Assembly (NCBI GenBank): GCA_024336345.1
Contig: JANFOG010000005.1
Coordinates: 806,001 to 870,000, forward strand
Direction of reading: 5' to 3'
Length of the DNA stretch: 64,000 nucleotides
DNA from: Mariannaea sp. PMI_226
Taxonomy: Eukaryota > Ascomycota > Sordariomycetes > Hypocreales > Nectriaceae
The translations under genes were made by a program, and so were the position numbers. This document shows positions 1 to 12,400 of this stretch, one piece after another. Numbering within the stretch: the first letter of the stretch is position 1; each line of letters begins with the position of its first letter. Below the pieces are notes generated by a model. It ran no database searches. It saw only the letters and a list, made by a program, of their open reading frames with translations, and was not told the origin of the DNA.

Positions 1-216
1 CAGCTGCTGAGCGGTGATATCACCAGTGGCAAAGAGTACTGCGGTGGTGACGCTCTGGGTAAGCAGTGGGCGAGCGGCCAACTTGGCGTTGTACCTGAAT
101 TTGCAATTAGCGATTGGCCGTTATAGAGCGGGAAAAATGAAAGCCTATTGTCAAAGAGCCAAAAGGCCAAAGGGGAGAAAGAAAAAAGCATACCAGCGAA
201 TGAAAGTGACAACCAT
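1..216 (-). CDS. sym1: Sym1/Mpv17 family inner-membrane protein, 5' part only (cut by left edge)
   Basis: Read on the minus strand. Exon 1 is 216..194 and exon 2 runs from 94 to beyond base 1, with a 99-nt intron (193..95, donor GTATGC, acceptor TTCAG). The Trp codon is split across the junction. The joined start reads MVVTFIRWYNAKLAARPLLT and continues with QSVTTAVLFATGDITAQQL, which I recognise as the start of the Mpv17/PMP22 family, most like yeast Sym1. These are small four-helix mitochondrial inner-membrane proteins linked to stress tolerance and metabolite or mtDNA homeostasis. Only about 39 residues are visible, so the C-terminal signature cannot be checked. The ATG at 216 was chosen because it is the only nearby ATG whose donor restores the WY-AKLAARP start. 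A peroxisomal Mpv17 paralogue is the main alternative. Confidence 0.8.
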
Positions 217-2623
217 TTTGGCAAAGGCAATTGAGCGGACAATCTGAACAAGACAGGAACAGCCTGAAACCTTGACTTTATTTGACCTTCCCGAGTGTAT
301 AAATTCACTCAAAGTCCCCTTGTCCGTTGGAAACGCCCCCAACTCAAAATTGTGCAGCGTTCCTTAAGCCACACACTCCAACGTTTCGTTGGACGAAGGG
401 GATGCGACTATCCGACACCCGACGAATTTGGCGAAGCAACTGTAGCCGACGGCAAAGCGCGGCCAAAAAAAAATAATATAATTCGCAGAAAGGAAGAGAC
501 TACTCCGAACCAATGGATGAAGTAGGCTGGTGGGAAAAAAAAAGTTGGAACACAGTTTAGACGTCGTCTATATGTTAGGAGCCGTCCTAGAGAGAGTGAT
601 TCAGTTATGGATAAGATAGAGGAAGAGAAAGAAAAAAAATATCACAGAAGAGATGATCAACGAAGATCGAATCAATTCACACACATCCTTGGGGGGCTCC
701 CTGAGCCTTTTGTGCTTACTGGGCCAGATAACTTGGCAGTGACCTGTACCCAATTTGGACGGTGAGACCGGTCGCTTTAGCGCACACCGATGTCTGAATC
801 CAGTAGCTCCGGGACTGATCTTTTGCCATTATCGAGATTTATGCCATGCTTTACTGCATATATTCGCCAATGGGATATCAAAGACGAGGTTTAGGATCAT
901 ATACTGGGACCGGCAATCCTCTTCCCCTCCCCCCTTCCCCTTCCCCTTCCCCTTCCCCTTCCCCACGAGCTATATCAGACTAGGTACTCTAGGCAACCAG
1001 GATTTGCACCAGGCTAGCGCTTTAGTCAATGAAGAGGAAGAAGGAAGAAGGAAAAAAAAAGGAAATTTGACCTCGTGAACAACTTCGAGCCAGCCGGATG
1101 GCGAGGAGGCTGTGGACCTGGTGCTTGAAACCACAAGGGTTCGGGCAAATTCCTTTTTTCCTATGGCCCCTGTGCATGCCATTATGGCCTGCGGTGAGGG
1201 ACAGAATAGATGCTTGCTGCATAGGCGTGTAGGTCCATGGTGCTCATGTGACGAGTTTGATATTGTCGATTGGCGCCTTGGAACTGGCAAATGGCCCCAT
1301 CAAGAATACCTACCGGACATCCATGGGGCTACGTGCATCCTTCTGCTGCATAACCCGTCCCCCCCTATCACACGCTGGCGCAGTCTGGATCCCCCACGTC
1401 GGAGCTCTCCAACAACCAGAGGGACCAGATGGGCGTTGCCATTGGCACACTTTATTACTCATCCTGCGTGGCAGCTGAGGATTTGTTGACTACTATGGTC
1501 ATTGCGGCTTTTTCGAACCCCTGCCTGGAATACTGTACGATTGACAATTGCGCATGTAGATGCGAAGGGTGATAAGGTATCATCGAATCTCATCTTGGCC
1601 CGGTCCGGGGGAAGCGCATCAAGGTTCTAGGTCTTCCTCTCTCCCCGGTCGATTATTTTTTCCTGTCTCCTCCATAGGTGCATATATGTTGTACAGGATA
1701 TTACCGTAGGATTAACTATTAGTTGGCTCTTATTCATATGCAGGTAAGTGGGAAAGTCGACATCGTATTTGTCTTATTTATATCCCAATACTTTGGATGC
1801 TTGCAGACACTTGATTATTTGGTATTGTGATAAAAAACTTATTTTCTCCTATTTCCCTGTTCAGGTTCCTCTACGAAGCCCATACACACCTACCTAACCC
1901 GAGGTATTTCACACACCCTCGCAGATGCAATTGCGCATACATAGTGACTGTTACTCCTTCTTCTTCCAACCTCATCATTTCAGAATATCTAGGTATGGCA
2001 ACAAGACATCATCCAGTACTCGCGAACAAGGATGGCTATTCTACCCCACGTGGCCCAGGCTTCGGGATAAGTTAACCAACCGTGCGTAGGTAAGTCCCCA
2101 TGTCTCCTCGCTACCATCTCGACCGAACAAGGCTGGTGTATTATAAAAAGACCACCAGCCCAACCTCCTCTAATAAGAGCTTACACCACCACCGCTCGCC
2201 TCCGCCAAGAGTACCCCCTTCCCCCTAAGTGCACTGGCTCAAGAAGAAAAGATAACAGAACCCTCTAGGATCCTCTTTTCAGTTGGTGACTGATACAAAT
2301 TAGACAAAGTAGCTAATCCGTTCAGGTAGCTAGAATCTTTCGGTGGACATTTTTTTCTTCTTTTCCATCAACGGAGACAGCCTATCATAGTTGCTATTGC
2401 TTGCAGGGGTTTGGTCAAGACGAGACAAACTCCTGGCGTAGCATTCGAGTAGGCGCCGTAACTCCTGTCGTGAGGCCATAATCCGTAGCCCCCTCCTCTC
2501 TCTCTCCCCTCCAGAACCTGATCACCTATTCTCGATATCCTCTTCCTTCTCTCCCCCCCGAAGGAATCGATCACTGCATTTCATCCCATCTGTCCATATA
2601 CCCCGTCAGATCTTGCAGGCGCC
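217..2623. other. Intergenic, divergent promoter region between sym1 and the 2.6-kb membrane protein gene
   Basis: No convincing gene is seen. Short open frames here lack family signatures and splice logic. It contains a pyrimidine repeat of CCCCTT units at about 922-964, and a pyrimidine-rich stretch at 2480-2570 that probably belongs to the leader of the gene starting at 2624. Confidence 0.6.
922..964. repeat. (CCCCTT)n pyrimidine microsatellite
   Basis: Four or more near-perfect CCCCTT units follow a C-rich start. This is an all-pyrimidine strand in an intergenic region, about 0.7 kb upstream of the sym1 start. Confidence 0.85.
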
Positions 2624-3500
2624 ATGGCTGACGATGCAACCTCGGATCTCGACTCATCGCCCCCCAGGATGGGCTCCTCACACAAGTCGCTTCGTATCAT
2701 CAGTATCCTGACCTTCATCCCCGCGTTTCCCTTGTGCATTGCCCACGGCGTCCTCTCGAACCACCCAGTCCCTGCCGTCGGGCTCGTGCCCCTCGCTTTC
2801 TCCGCGTCTGGCGCCATCTTTCTCCTGCGCCGTCGCGCCGTCGAGCATGGCAGTGGCGACGACGAGGAGGAATCTAGCCGCCTGGCAGCCAAGCTGTCCC
2901 ATCCTGTGCTTGTCTTCACTTGCGATGTGATCCTTGCTGCCGCCATGATGGTGGTGCTGGTCTTTACGTGGATCGCTCCCGGAGGGTCTCCATCATTGAG
3001 CATGCTTGCTGCCTATGCGACAATACCACTGCTTGTTAATTTGTGCGTTCCTAACTCGTAATACATTTTTTTTTTCTTGTTTCTGCTTATTCACTAACAC
3101 ACAAACAAGCACAATCCATCTCCTCCTCGCACTCGAGGCGTTCTATACCGGTCTCGCCATCCACAGCCTCGTCCAGTGGCTCGCCTGGCGCACCCTGCCT
3201 CCAGACTGCCCCCATTGCCACGAAAATCTGCGACCACCATTCCCCCAGCTCCCCTGGCTGGAGCGTATTCGACAACGCCGCCAACACGACGACTATGCAG
3301 CCTTGTTCGTAGACGACGAGCACCGGTACCGCGACGAGGAGGAAGGCGAAGAACCAATTCATGTGGCAGAGCATGAGCAGCACGAAGACATGCAGCATTC
3401 CCCAGTGCAACCCCAGCCTGTTGAGGTGAGAAAGAAGAAGGATCGCAAGGGCAAGACCACACCGCCCTCCGAGGACCCTCCGTCTCCCTGGAACCCATGA
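2624..3500 (+). CDS. Small polytopic membrane protein of unknown function
   Basis: Two exons: 2624..3042 and 3110..3500. The intron 3043..3109 has donor GTGCGT, a CACTAAC-type branch site at 3092 and acceptor CAAG. The product is about 269 residues. Hydrophobic segments lie near residues 25-45 (SILTFIPAFPLCIAHGVL), 50-68, 93-115 and 125-160, suggesting four membrane helices. The last ~90 residues are hydrophilic, with a CPHC motif, an acidic DEEEGEE patch and a basic KKKDRKGK tail. The ATG at 2624 follows a pyrimidine-rich leader. I do not recognise the family; it looks like a conserved ascomycete membrane protein. It is convergent with noxA. Confidence 0.75.
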
Positions 3501-4343
3501 CTGAGGCGGCTCGGGTTCGAGGTGCCTCTGCTGAGGTGAGAACAGACCAGTGTTGGTGGTGCAGGTTCGGTGGGCATGATGAAGTGATGTGATTGAAGGC
3601 TTGTTTCTTTTCCGTTTGGTGACAATTCCCAGCAAGACAATTATACCCCCTTCTTATGATGCATTTGCGGCGGCTCCATTCTCTATTTTGCCCTTTAGTT
3701 TGAAAGTAGCATTCATATACACACGCATAGGTGCCGAACACCTACGGTTCGCCAAGTAAATAGAATTTGATGCACTACTTTAGTCTACAAACTGTTATAC
3801 CGACTTCACTGGAAGTTGGGAGGGCATGCATTTGTTCGTATCCAATGTTGGTATGGCGGCTTGCTCAACGTTTTTCTGAGAGCTTTAATCAAACCCCTGT
3901 AAAAGAAATGCATATTGAATCAGTAATGATGCAAAAACGGCGGCGTGCCATATATATTTGATGCATCATTTTCCTTTGTGAGATATTTCTTGACCAGCGA
4001 GATGCAAAGGCGGTAATTGGTAGGTCATCTCATTCAATCATTTACGTGTTCCAAGTATGTTAAAATACCCTTGAGAAGTAGCCTTCATTCGCATCCAACC
4101 ACCATACATCATACCCAGTTTCTTCCCAGCGAGGGAAGCAATGTCCCGATTAGATGTACATAGAAGATTTCCTTCTTAATAATAACAAAAACCTCTTGCG
4201 TCAAGTTGGATTAAGCGAAGTAGATATCCAAGCGCAAGTATACTCTGTCCATTCGCTCCCTCTTTTCAACCCTGTGGAAGGTATCTCAACAAAAAGAAAA
4301 AAAAAACACAAGAAAAATAGGCACGCGCCGTCGCATCTGACAC
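3501..4343. other. Intergenic between convergent genes (3' regions)
   Basis: AT-rich downstream sequence of the membrane protein gene (+) and of noxA (-). No coding signal or RNA gene is recognised. Confidence 0.6.
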
Positions 4344-6170
4344 TTAGAAGTGCTCCTTCCAGAATCGGAATTCTACGTCCTTGACCGTCGCCGATTTACA
4401 GGCCGTCTTGATATCACGGGCTAGAGAACGGCAAAGTTAGCACAGGTAAGACATTGTGGAGGTTGACACACTAAGGTGGGGGGGGGGGAGGGGAATGAAG
4501 CTCACCTGCAACGGTAGGACCGCAGAAGTAGACACCGACGGTTGTGCGAGTGCTGCTCTCGAGGCCATTGAGATAGGTACCATCGAGAATTCCATCTCGC
4601 ATACCGGCGAACAAGCGCTTGAAATCTGGTCGGCCAAAATTGGTTTGCGAGCGAAGCTCGGTCAAGGGATCATGCTCAGAGCCGACAGTGTTGAGGACAA
4701 TGTTTTGCGTGGTATCCATATCAAGCTTCTGAGTGAGGTAAGTGTGGATCTTGAGGAACTCGATGCCCGAGTTTCCAGGGATCTTGGCTGCTTCATTGGA
4801 CTGGTCCTCGAGCGAGGAAAGGAGTGTCTGGAACCATTCAAAGGATCCGGTGTCTCTGCACACCCAGATGAACTCGACACGGCGCAGACGTCGGGGAGGG
4901 TTGGGTGAATTGCGCAGGTGCCAGATGTTCTTGAGAATGGACGCCCAGGGGGTGACACCAATACCAGTACCAACTAGCACGGCAATTTCGTTGTTGAACA
5001 CGTCCTCAGCGGGCGCTCCATAAGGACCATCAATTCGGAGTGCCGGCATCTCATCACCGTTTTGGAGAGCGACTTCGTACATGCCCATGGGATCGACCTC
5101 GTCGTAAAGCTTGGCCTGAGCAGCTCCGGCACCGAGGGCATCACCCAGCTCGCGGGTAAAATCGCCAACCTGACGGACGTGGACGGAAACATAGGGATCA
5201 TAAGGGCAGGAAGTAATAGTAAAGGGATGCCACTGGTACTTGGAAATAGAAGGGACCTGGAGGAAGAGCCACTGACCAGCCTTGTACTTGAACGAAGGCT
5301 TGTTGAACTGAATCTCCACGACGTCGTAAGGGTGTCGGACAACTCGAGTAATTCTGGTCTCTCGACGAGCCTTGACCTCACGGTAAAGGCGCTCGAGGAG
5401 ATAGAAACCACCAGTCCAAAGCTCCCAGCGCCATCCGAGGTAGCCAATGCAATGCTCCCAGTACTGATTACCGGCAAAAGGCGAAAAGCCATCAGCAGTA
5501 TCACGGACGAAGCAGCCGACAGTGTGGGTGTAAAGACCAATGAAAAAGGGAATGAACAGGTGGTGAGTGTACCAGAAAGTTTCGAATGATTGCTGGCGAA
5601 TCTTAGCGTGAGCAGTGGTGTACATGAGCATCATGCAGAACAACATGATATGGCCAGTTACACCACCCGCCTGAGCATAGTGAATCTGGAGTGCAGTGAC
5701 GGGTCGGATCTGGGTCTTCTCGACGTTGAAAAAGTTGACGTAATGTGCGCCGGTATGAAGTAGGGTGAACAAGAGGATGGCGTAAGCAAGCTGGCGATGC
5801 ATCCAGATGTTCTCGTCGAGGGGAAGGAAGCGAATCTTGGGACGGACCCATCGCACAACCGTTCGACAAACGGGGAGAAGAATGAGCATACAGTCGACGC
5901 TCAGGATAAGACCGGCACCTCGAGAAATCCAAACGGAAAATTTAAGTGTGTTGAGGCCAGCGAGACGGGCATCAGCCATTTGTTTATACCTGAAAAGATG
6001 GCATTAGCGAACAGCCAAGCGAACAATTGGGAAAGAAAATTGTTTCTTTTCTCTTACCATCCATAGGCAAAGATACCCCACTGAAAGGTCCAGAACAAGA
6101 TGTGGAAGATGATTTTTCGGGGAGTCCCCTGCTTCTTGAGCAGCTCCAGATAACCAGCTTGGGCACCCAT
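4344..6170 (-). CDS. noxA: NADPH oxidase A (Nox1/NoxA), superoxide-generating
   Basis: Exons 6170..6058, 5989..4506 and 4420..4344; introns 6057..5990 and 4505..4421. The product is 557 residues, the usual length of fungal NoxA. The first intron splits a Trp codon (YG-W-YKQ) and the second leads to the family C-terminus FRFWKEHF. The membrane half has His pairs H102/H116 and H180/H193, spaced 14 and 13 as in gp91phox, expected to bind two haems. HPFTITS at 292-298 is the FAD site. The NADPH site is marked by VGTGIGVTPW and later YFCGP. There are no EF-hands, which excludes NoxC. It transfers electrons from cytosolic NADPH across the membrane to O2; in fungi it works with NoxR and Rac and is linked to development and hyphal fusion. 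Intron 2 carries an unusual long C run on the coding strand. Confidence 0.97.
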
Positions 6171-7537
6171 TGTGACGGTTCTTGTAAGTGATTCTTTTGG
6201 TGTTTTGTTGGATTTTTTAAAGTGAGTCGGCCAGCGACAGCAAGATGAATCGTCGTAACTTTCTTGTCGGTTGGTTACAAACAATCAGACTCGACCCATC
6301 CCTCGAATCTCCAAGAACGTTGAAGGAAAGAAATATTATAAAGGAAGAAAGAGGAAAAAATTGCGTTTAGGAACAGTCTGAGCCAGCAGGAAAAACGAAA
6401 CGAAAGTCAACGGTCGGGCAAATAATCAGGCGAGAGAGTGTGCTCTTCTGACTCGTTGCGACGACGAAAGGAAAATTCGCAACGGACGGGAGCAGGGAAA
6501 AGCCAAGTTCATAAACTAGATGCTGCCAGCACGCTAGTCAAATAGAAGCAGGTTTGATGTGGACAATCAGTTCCAGAAAGGGCAGCAGTCGTATCGAAGC
6601 GGAACAAGCTGCGGCCTTGGTGACACTTGAGAATTGGGTTACGGGGTCGGCTTTGGCCGGACGATCGGTGTTGGGTGAAACCAGGGACGACAGCGCTTGG
6701 CGATGTTCAGGTCTGGCTTGTCCCTTTGCGATAAAGTCGAGTACGGGGGAGGAAGAAGCCGGCGACTTTGAAAGTAGGAGATGGTCGATCAAACGCAGCA
6801 AATGACCAAGGATGAAGGTTGGACGTGTCAGGACCGTTGGCAGTGCCGGTGAGAGTTGGGGGCTCAGATGAGACGATGGGTGTGAGAGCTGCTCTTAGAC
6901 CGCGGCGATGGTGTTTCGTATGGTAGTAGCTGAGACGGAGGTCCCAAACTGTTCTCGTGTAGCGTGGGGAGAAAACGACCGAGAGATGAGGTCGAGAGGG
7001 ACGGAATTGATCTATGTAATTATCTAGAGAAACATGAAGAAGAGAAGAGGCAAAAAAAGAAAGAGCATTCTGAGAAGACAACACGAGCTCTAATTACTTT
7101 GCCAATGTCATGGCCTGGTTGACTGGCTGTCATGCAGATGTGGATGCTGGGATATGGGAGGGATGGATAGGTGCATCTGGCTGGGCGCCTATTAGAGCCA
7201 TGACTATTGGGGCCCTGGGGCCTGTGACTGGCCGAATCGATTTGGGAAGCACATCCGACCACCAGTTGGGACCCCTGATGGATCGAGGGCAGGATCCTCC
7301 CGGGCGCTTAGACGGTGCGTTGAGCCAATGAGAGCGGGCCACCCAAAGAAGCCTTGCTCGTTCTATCTGCACTGCTTGCACGGCTAACACTGCTTACACT
7401 GCTTGCCGGGGAAAAAGGACGCCAGTAGCTTCCCTCCCCTCCCCTCAATCCCCCTGGCACCCACCGCACGTTCCCACTGTCCAGAGCAGAAGCCCGCCAA
7501 AGACACCTCCGGCCTGGGTCGTGTGGGTCTCTCCGGG

Positions 7538-7562
7538 TCTCTCTCTCTCTCTCTTTTTTTTA
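7538..7562. repeat. CT dinucleotide repeat followed by a T run
   Basis: TCTCTCTCTCTCTC followed by about nine T; a simple pyrimidine microsatellite in the noxA upstream region. Confidence 0.85.
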
Positions 7563-9289
7563 TTTAGTAGAAGATGCAGTGTGATGACGCTATAGTGGTG
7601 AATGTGAACTCCCCCGCTGGCTGCATGAGACGGGCTTCGGATTTCTGTCGTCTCCTCCCTTTAGTGGTTGCATCACCCTCAAGAGAACCAATGGTCGCCA
7701 TCTTGGAGAGGGAGCTGCCTTAGGTTCCTCATGTACGAAGTATGTACCTATTTACCTACCCGTAATCCCCCCCGGCAGGCTCCTCGTGTGGACATGGAAT
7801 CATACATGAAAAATGGCATGAGCTTCGTCTTCTTCTGCCCCCCCTGTCGCTGACCCAAGCCTCCGGTGTGATACAGTGTGACTCTGTGAGTTGGTCACCA
7901 TCGTGGCCCTCGCGCGCTTATTCTCTTACTGCCAATTGGACATGGCATCCTCATGGGTAAACCCAACATAAAACGACACACTGCATATAGAAGTGACATA
8001 TTGATAGATAGAAACAGTTGATGTAGTATATTTCATCTGATCGAATGATTACCATTCGATCTTTCATCTGTACCGTTGACATCATTGGGAACCTTGGCGG
8101 TTCTGACACCTTAGCCTACCTAGCTTGTTTACAAATCAGGGAACCCCCCGTCTTCTCCTATCTACAACGGCGCCGAATGCTCCCCAGTCTGTTGTTAACC
8201 TTATTTGCATGAACATGTCCGGTTTCAGTTCAAACTTGTTAGTCCTCGGGTTTGGGCAAGGCCCTATAAACCCGCCTGTATTGTAGGAAGAAGGGCGGGG
8301 AGTAGTACCACGTTTCCATAAACAACTGAAGTCAGAGGCTAGGTGGTTGAAAGCGCTGTAAATGGGGCTGGCGATTGTTACAAGACCCGGATATCCTTTA
8401 TCTACCTATATATTCAGTCCAATTTACCCAGAATTTATAACTACTCGGGAATATTATCTAAGTATTGCAGTATAATAAATGCATATATGGATTATATGTA
8501 ATCCTTAAATTCCTTGGCTAATGTGGTTGCAGATAGATACTTTGAAGAACTAATCACCTCGACACACCCTGACAGCCCTTTGTTTCCACTTTCATTCATA
8601 ATCTACTTACCTCAAAAATAGGTAAAGTGCCTGTTGACTGATTTCTAGGACGACTGATGGTGCTCAGAGCCCGATTTCTAGAGCAACCCACTGACAGAGC
8701 GATTTGTCAACTCTAGGTTAGCCACTGGGCGGCCCGACAAGCATGGATTGTTTCCAAGTGCCAGGGCTTATAACTAGGTCAGACAGCTAAGTAGGTATGG
8801 AAAGTAGGTATGGTCCTCCGTTGCTATGCGTAGTAATAATACTACCTGTTATTGCCTAAATATTACTGTGACGACATGCCTAATTGTTGGTCCCTATGTC
8901 ACTGACAATTCAATTTGCAGGGGCACAACCAGAACGGAGCATCGTTGGAAGCCTTAACCCTAGCCTAGAGAAAACGACCTGGTTGTAGTATTGCTTTTAT
9001 AAAAAAAATAAAAATAAAAACCTGTAAGTAAATTAGATTTTACCTCAATCTCCTCAATTACACACACAGTATACTGATTTACATACCGTGCTGAGGTTCC
9101 ATTAGGACAGTGGCGCTGCCAAGATGGGGAGCAATTACCTGCCGTGGGCCTTGCATGTCATGGTAAACAGTATGACGTATGACCAGCTTGGCTGACGGGC
9201 AGATGCTTCACAACCAAGGCATTGAATGCCATCGTCATGTCCTTTTCAATGCGTTTTACTGTTTTCTCCGTCAAGACATAATTTTATCG

Positions 9290-9375
9290 TTTTTGTTTTG
9301 TTTTATTTTCTTGCTCTAGTTTCCACATCCACGTATACTTTTTTCTTCCCCTCCCCTTTTCACGGTTTCCCCCTC
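9290..9375 (+). promoter_or_regulatory. Pyrimidine-rich putative core promoter/5' leader of the C2 protein gene
   Basis: Long T/CT-rich tracts (TTTTGTTTTGTTTTATTTTC, then CTTCCCCTCCCC) lie 75-160 bp before the ATG at 9448. Such CT tracts commonly mark transcription start regions in filamentous fungi. No TATA box is obvious. Confidence 0.4.
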
Positions 9376-9447
9376 CTGTCGCTATCAAACGCACCCTGTT
9401 CTGTTTGTATGATATGATATAAGAATACGCGCACCAATTGAGCCACA

Positions 9448-12400
9448 ATGTCTGGCAAAGAGTCTGGCAAAAACGATGCTCAAGAATCCGCCAAGCGATA
9501 TACAGCCCCGTATAGTGCTGGCCATCCTATCCCGACCGTTTCAAAGTATCGCGAGGAGCGAGCAGCACGACAAGAGGAAGCCTTGAACAACAACATCGAT
9601 AGTAGTGGGGATCGAGAGGATGTCGTTAAGCCGAGTAACACTGGCCAAGCAAATGTGCCCAATCAGCCAAAGCCGGTGCCAGTGCCAAGGGACGACCTCA
9701 ATGAGAAGCCAGCAGGGGCTGCCCTCGACACTCCCACAGATACTTCTCAGGTGGGACCCGTCTCTGCAGGTCCCAAGCAGAACAGGAAGCAAGCAAAAAA
9801 ACACGGCAAGGAGAGAGCTGAGCGAGAAGTCACCGACCCCGTTACTCACCTACCAGTTATCATCCAGGACTTCACCGATAAACAGTTGAAAGAGATTGAT
9901 TTGGACGGCCTGGCTTTCGGCAACAAGAACAGAACTTCATCTGGACTTGGCAGTGCTGGCAAGTCCCACGAACAGCTCACTGAGGAGAAGCATAGCCTTC
10001 AACAAGGTCACGATGCTATGGTCAGCCTCTTTCCTCCGCCGAGCTTTGATGCATTGCGTCTGGAACTGGCTATTATCAGCAAGCGTGGGATTACGTTTGG
10101 GTTGACCGGAATCGCTCTCATCCTTGCCCTCACCTTTTCGATCCAACTATTGTTGAGCAGAAGAGGTCAACCAGAGGAGCATTCGGCGTCTCTACACGCC
10201 GTTGGCCTACTGTTACTGGTCACTGCTAGCGGTGGCGCCATCTGGTTGTTCATCACCTTCATTCAGGAATGGACTGCCAAGAAAATTCACAACGTCTTCC
10301 AAGACGGGGTCTGGGATGCTCACAAGCAGCAAACCATCAAGGCTTCAAAGGATCACAATACAGAAACAACTGTTTGGCTGAATTCTCTGCTCCAATCCGT
10401 GTGGCCGTTAATTAACCCAGATCTCTTCACAAGCCTTTCCGATACTCTGGAGGACATCATGCAAGCTTCATTGCCCAGATTTGTCCGGATGGTGAGTGTT
10501 GAAGACATTGGCCAAGGCAGTGAAGCACTGCGGATTCTTGGTGTTAGATGGCTGCCCACTGGTGCGGCGACCCGAGCGGTTAGCGAGAAGGGGGAGCTCC
10601 TATCAGAAGACCAGAGTGAAAAGGAAAACGAAACCCAGAATCAAGATGATGCTGACGGTCAAGGACCGCTACTGAAAGGATTGCTTGCTGAGGAGGGCGA
10701 CTTTGTCAATCTCGAGATTGCCTTTGCGTACCGAACCCGATCGGACTCAACCTCCTTCAAAGAGCGGACCAAAGACATGCACTTGTATCTCGCCTTCTAC
10801 CTGCCAGGAAATATCAAAATTCCCGTTTGGGTTGATCTCGAGGGCATTGTGGGCACCCTGAGAATGCGCCTTCAACTAACCCCTGATCCGCCCTTCTTCG
10901 CGCTCTGCACGGCAACCTTCCTCGGCCAGCCCAAGGTAAACCTCAGTTGCGTACCGCTGAATCGACACGCTTTTAACATCATGGATATTCCGTTCATCAG
11001 CAACTTCGTTCAGTCCTCCGTTGACGCTGCTATGGCTGAGTATGTGGCCCCCAAGAGCTTAACGCTCGACCTCAAGGATATTCTCGCGGGTGATGATTTC
11101 AAGAAGGATACTGCTGCTGTTGGTGTGCTCGTAGTTCGCATCAAACGAGGCTATGACTTCAAGATTGGCGATGCTGGCGTTCCACTGATCAAGAGTGGCA
11201 GCTCCGATCCTTACGTGTCTGTCGGTTGGGCAAAGTTTGGCAAGGTGGTGTGGACTACCCGTGTGCTTGAGAATGAGATGGAGCCCTCCTGGGAAGAGAC
11301 ATGTTTTGTGCTTGTAACACCTCAAGAGCTGAACAGTCATGAACGCATCCGTCTGCAGCTCTGGGATTCGGACAGACTTACTGCGGATGACGATCTTGGG
11401 CGCATTGAAGTGAGTCTCAAAAGCCTTATGACAAGTGAAGAGTCGAACAACAAAATGCAAGATCGGTCAGATGGCTTCCAGGCGTTGAAACCAGGCGACG
11501 GTATGCCCGGAAAATTAGACTGGAGCGTTGGCTACTTCTCAAAGACCAGACTTCTGCCGTGTCAAATTTCACAACAGACGCATGACGTTGAGGTTCGCTC
11601 CATGGAGCAGCTAAAGGAAAAGGTCAAGAATGTGAGTGAGAGAAAGCTCCGCGAGGCTATGTTGAAAGAGGGAAAAGAAGGATGCGGCGGCGTGGATGAG
11701 CTTGAGCAACAGAAGACCCAAATGTTCGAGTCAGAGCAGAACGCCATGATCATCAGTGCTCCTCCTCCTGAAGAGCATCCCAGTGGTATTTTTAGCATTC
11801 AAATCCACAACATTACAGGTCTCGAGATTGAACGCCTCAACAGGCGAGAGACGGCAGGAAACGGCGAAGAGAGCGACGAAGAGGAGGCTGGCGAAGGGCT
11901 GCCTAGCTCGTACTGCACCATTATTCTCAACCACCGAAAGACGTATAAGACGCGCACGAAACCGCAAAATGCAAAGCCATTCTTCAACGCGAGTTGCGAG
12001 CGATTCATACGCAATTGGAAGGACGGTGAGGTCATTGTGGCTGTTCGAGATGCGCGCCTCCACGAGGACGATCCTCTGCTAGGTATCATCCACCTACCAC
12101 TGGAAGATGTTTTCAGGAAACGGTCCCAAGTTGTGGGTTTTTACCCCTTGACTGGTGGAATCGGTCGAGGGAGAATCCGCCTCTCCATGGTCTGGAGAAG
12201 CGTTCAGCTCCAGATGCCACAGAAACTTTTGGGGTGGAATTACGGCACGGTGGAAGTCGGTGCTGTGGCAAGCGTGATCAATTGTCCCAATGAGCTCAGG
12301 TGTCCAAAGATCAAGTTCCGAACGCATATTAGCGTCGGGAAAATGTTTGCGACCAACGATGATGTTGCTGGGGACGGAGGGGATCCAAATACTGCAACGT

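Larger units (their letters stand above)
6171..9447. other. Long divergent intergenic region between noxA and the C2 protein gene
   Basis: About 3.3 kb with no supported gene. It contains a CT microsatellite near 7538-7560, an AT-rich island about 8380-9090 with many short A/T runs, and a T- and CT-rich tract at 9290-9375 before the downstream ATG. Promoters of both divergent genes are expected here. Confidence 0.6.

Noticed and set aside
3505..3540. GGTTCGAGGTGCC looking like a tRNA T-arm (B-box)
   Set aside because: No A-box or acceptor stem at the proper distance upstream; it lies directly after a stop codon of a coding exon.
3094..3741. 215-codon minus frame opposite the membrane protein gene
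   Set aside because: Antisense shadow of the second exon of the plus-strand gene, which has correct splicing and membrane helices.
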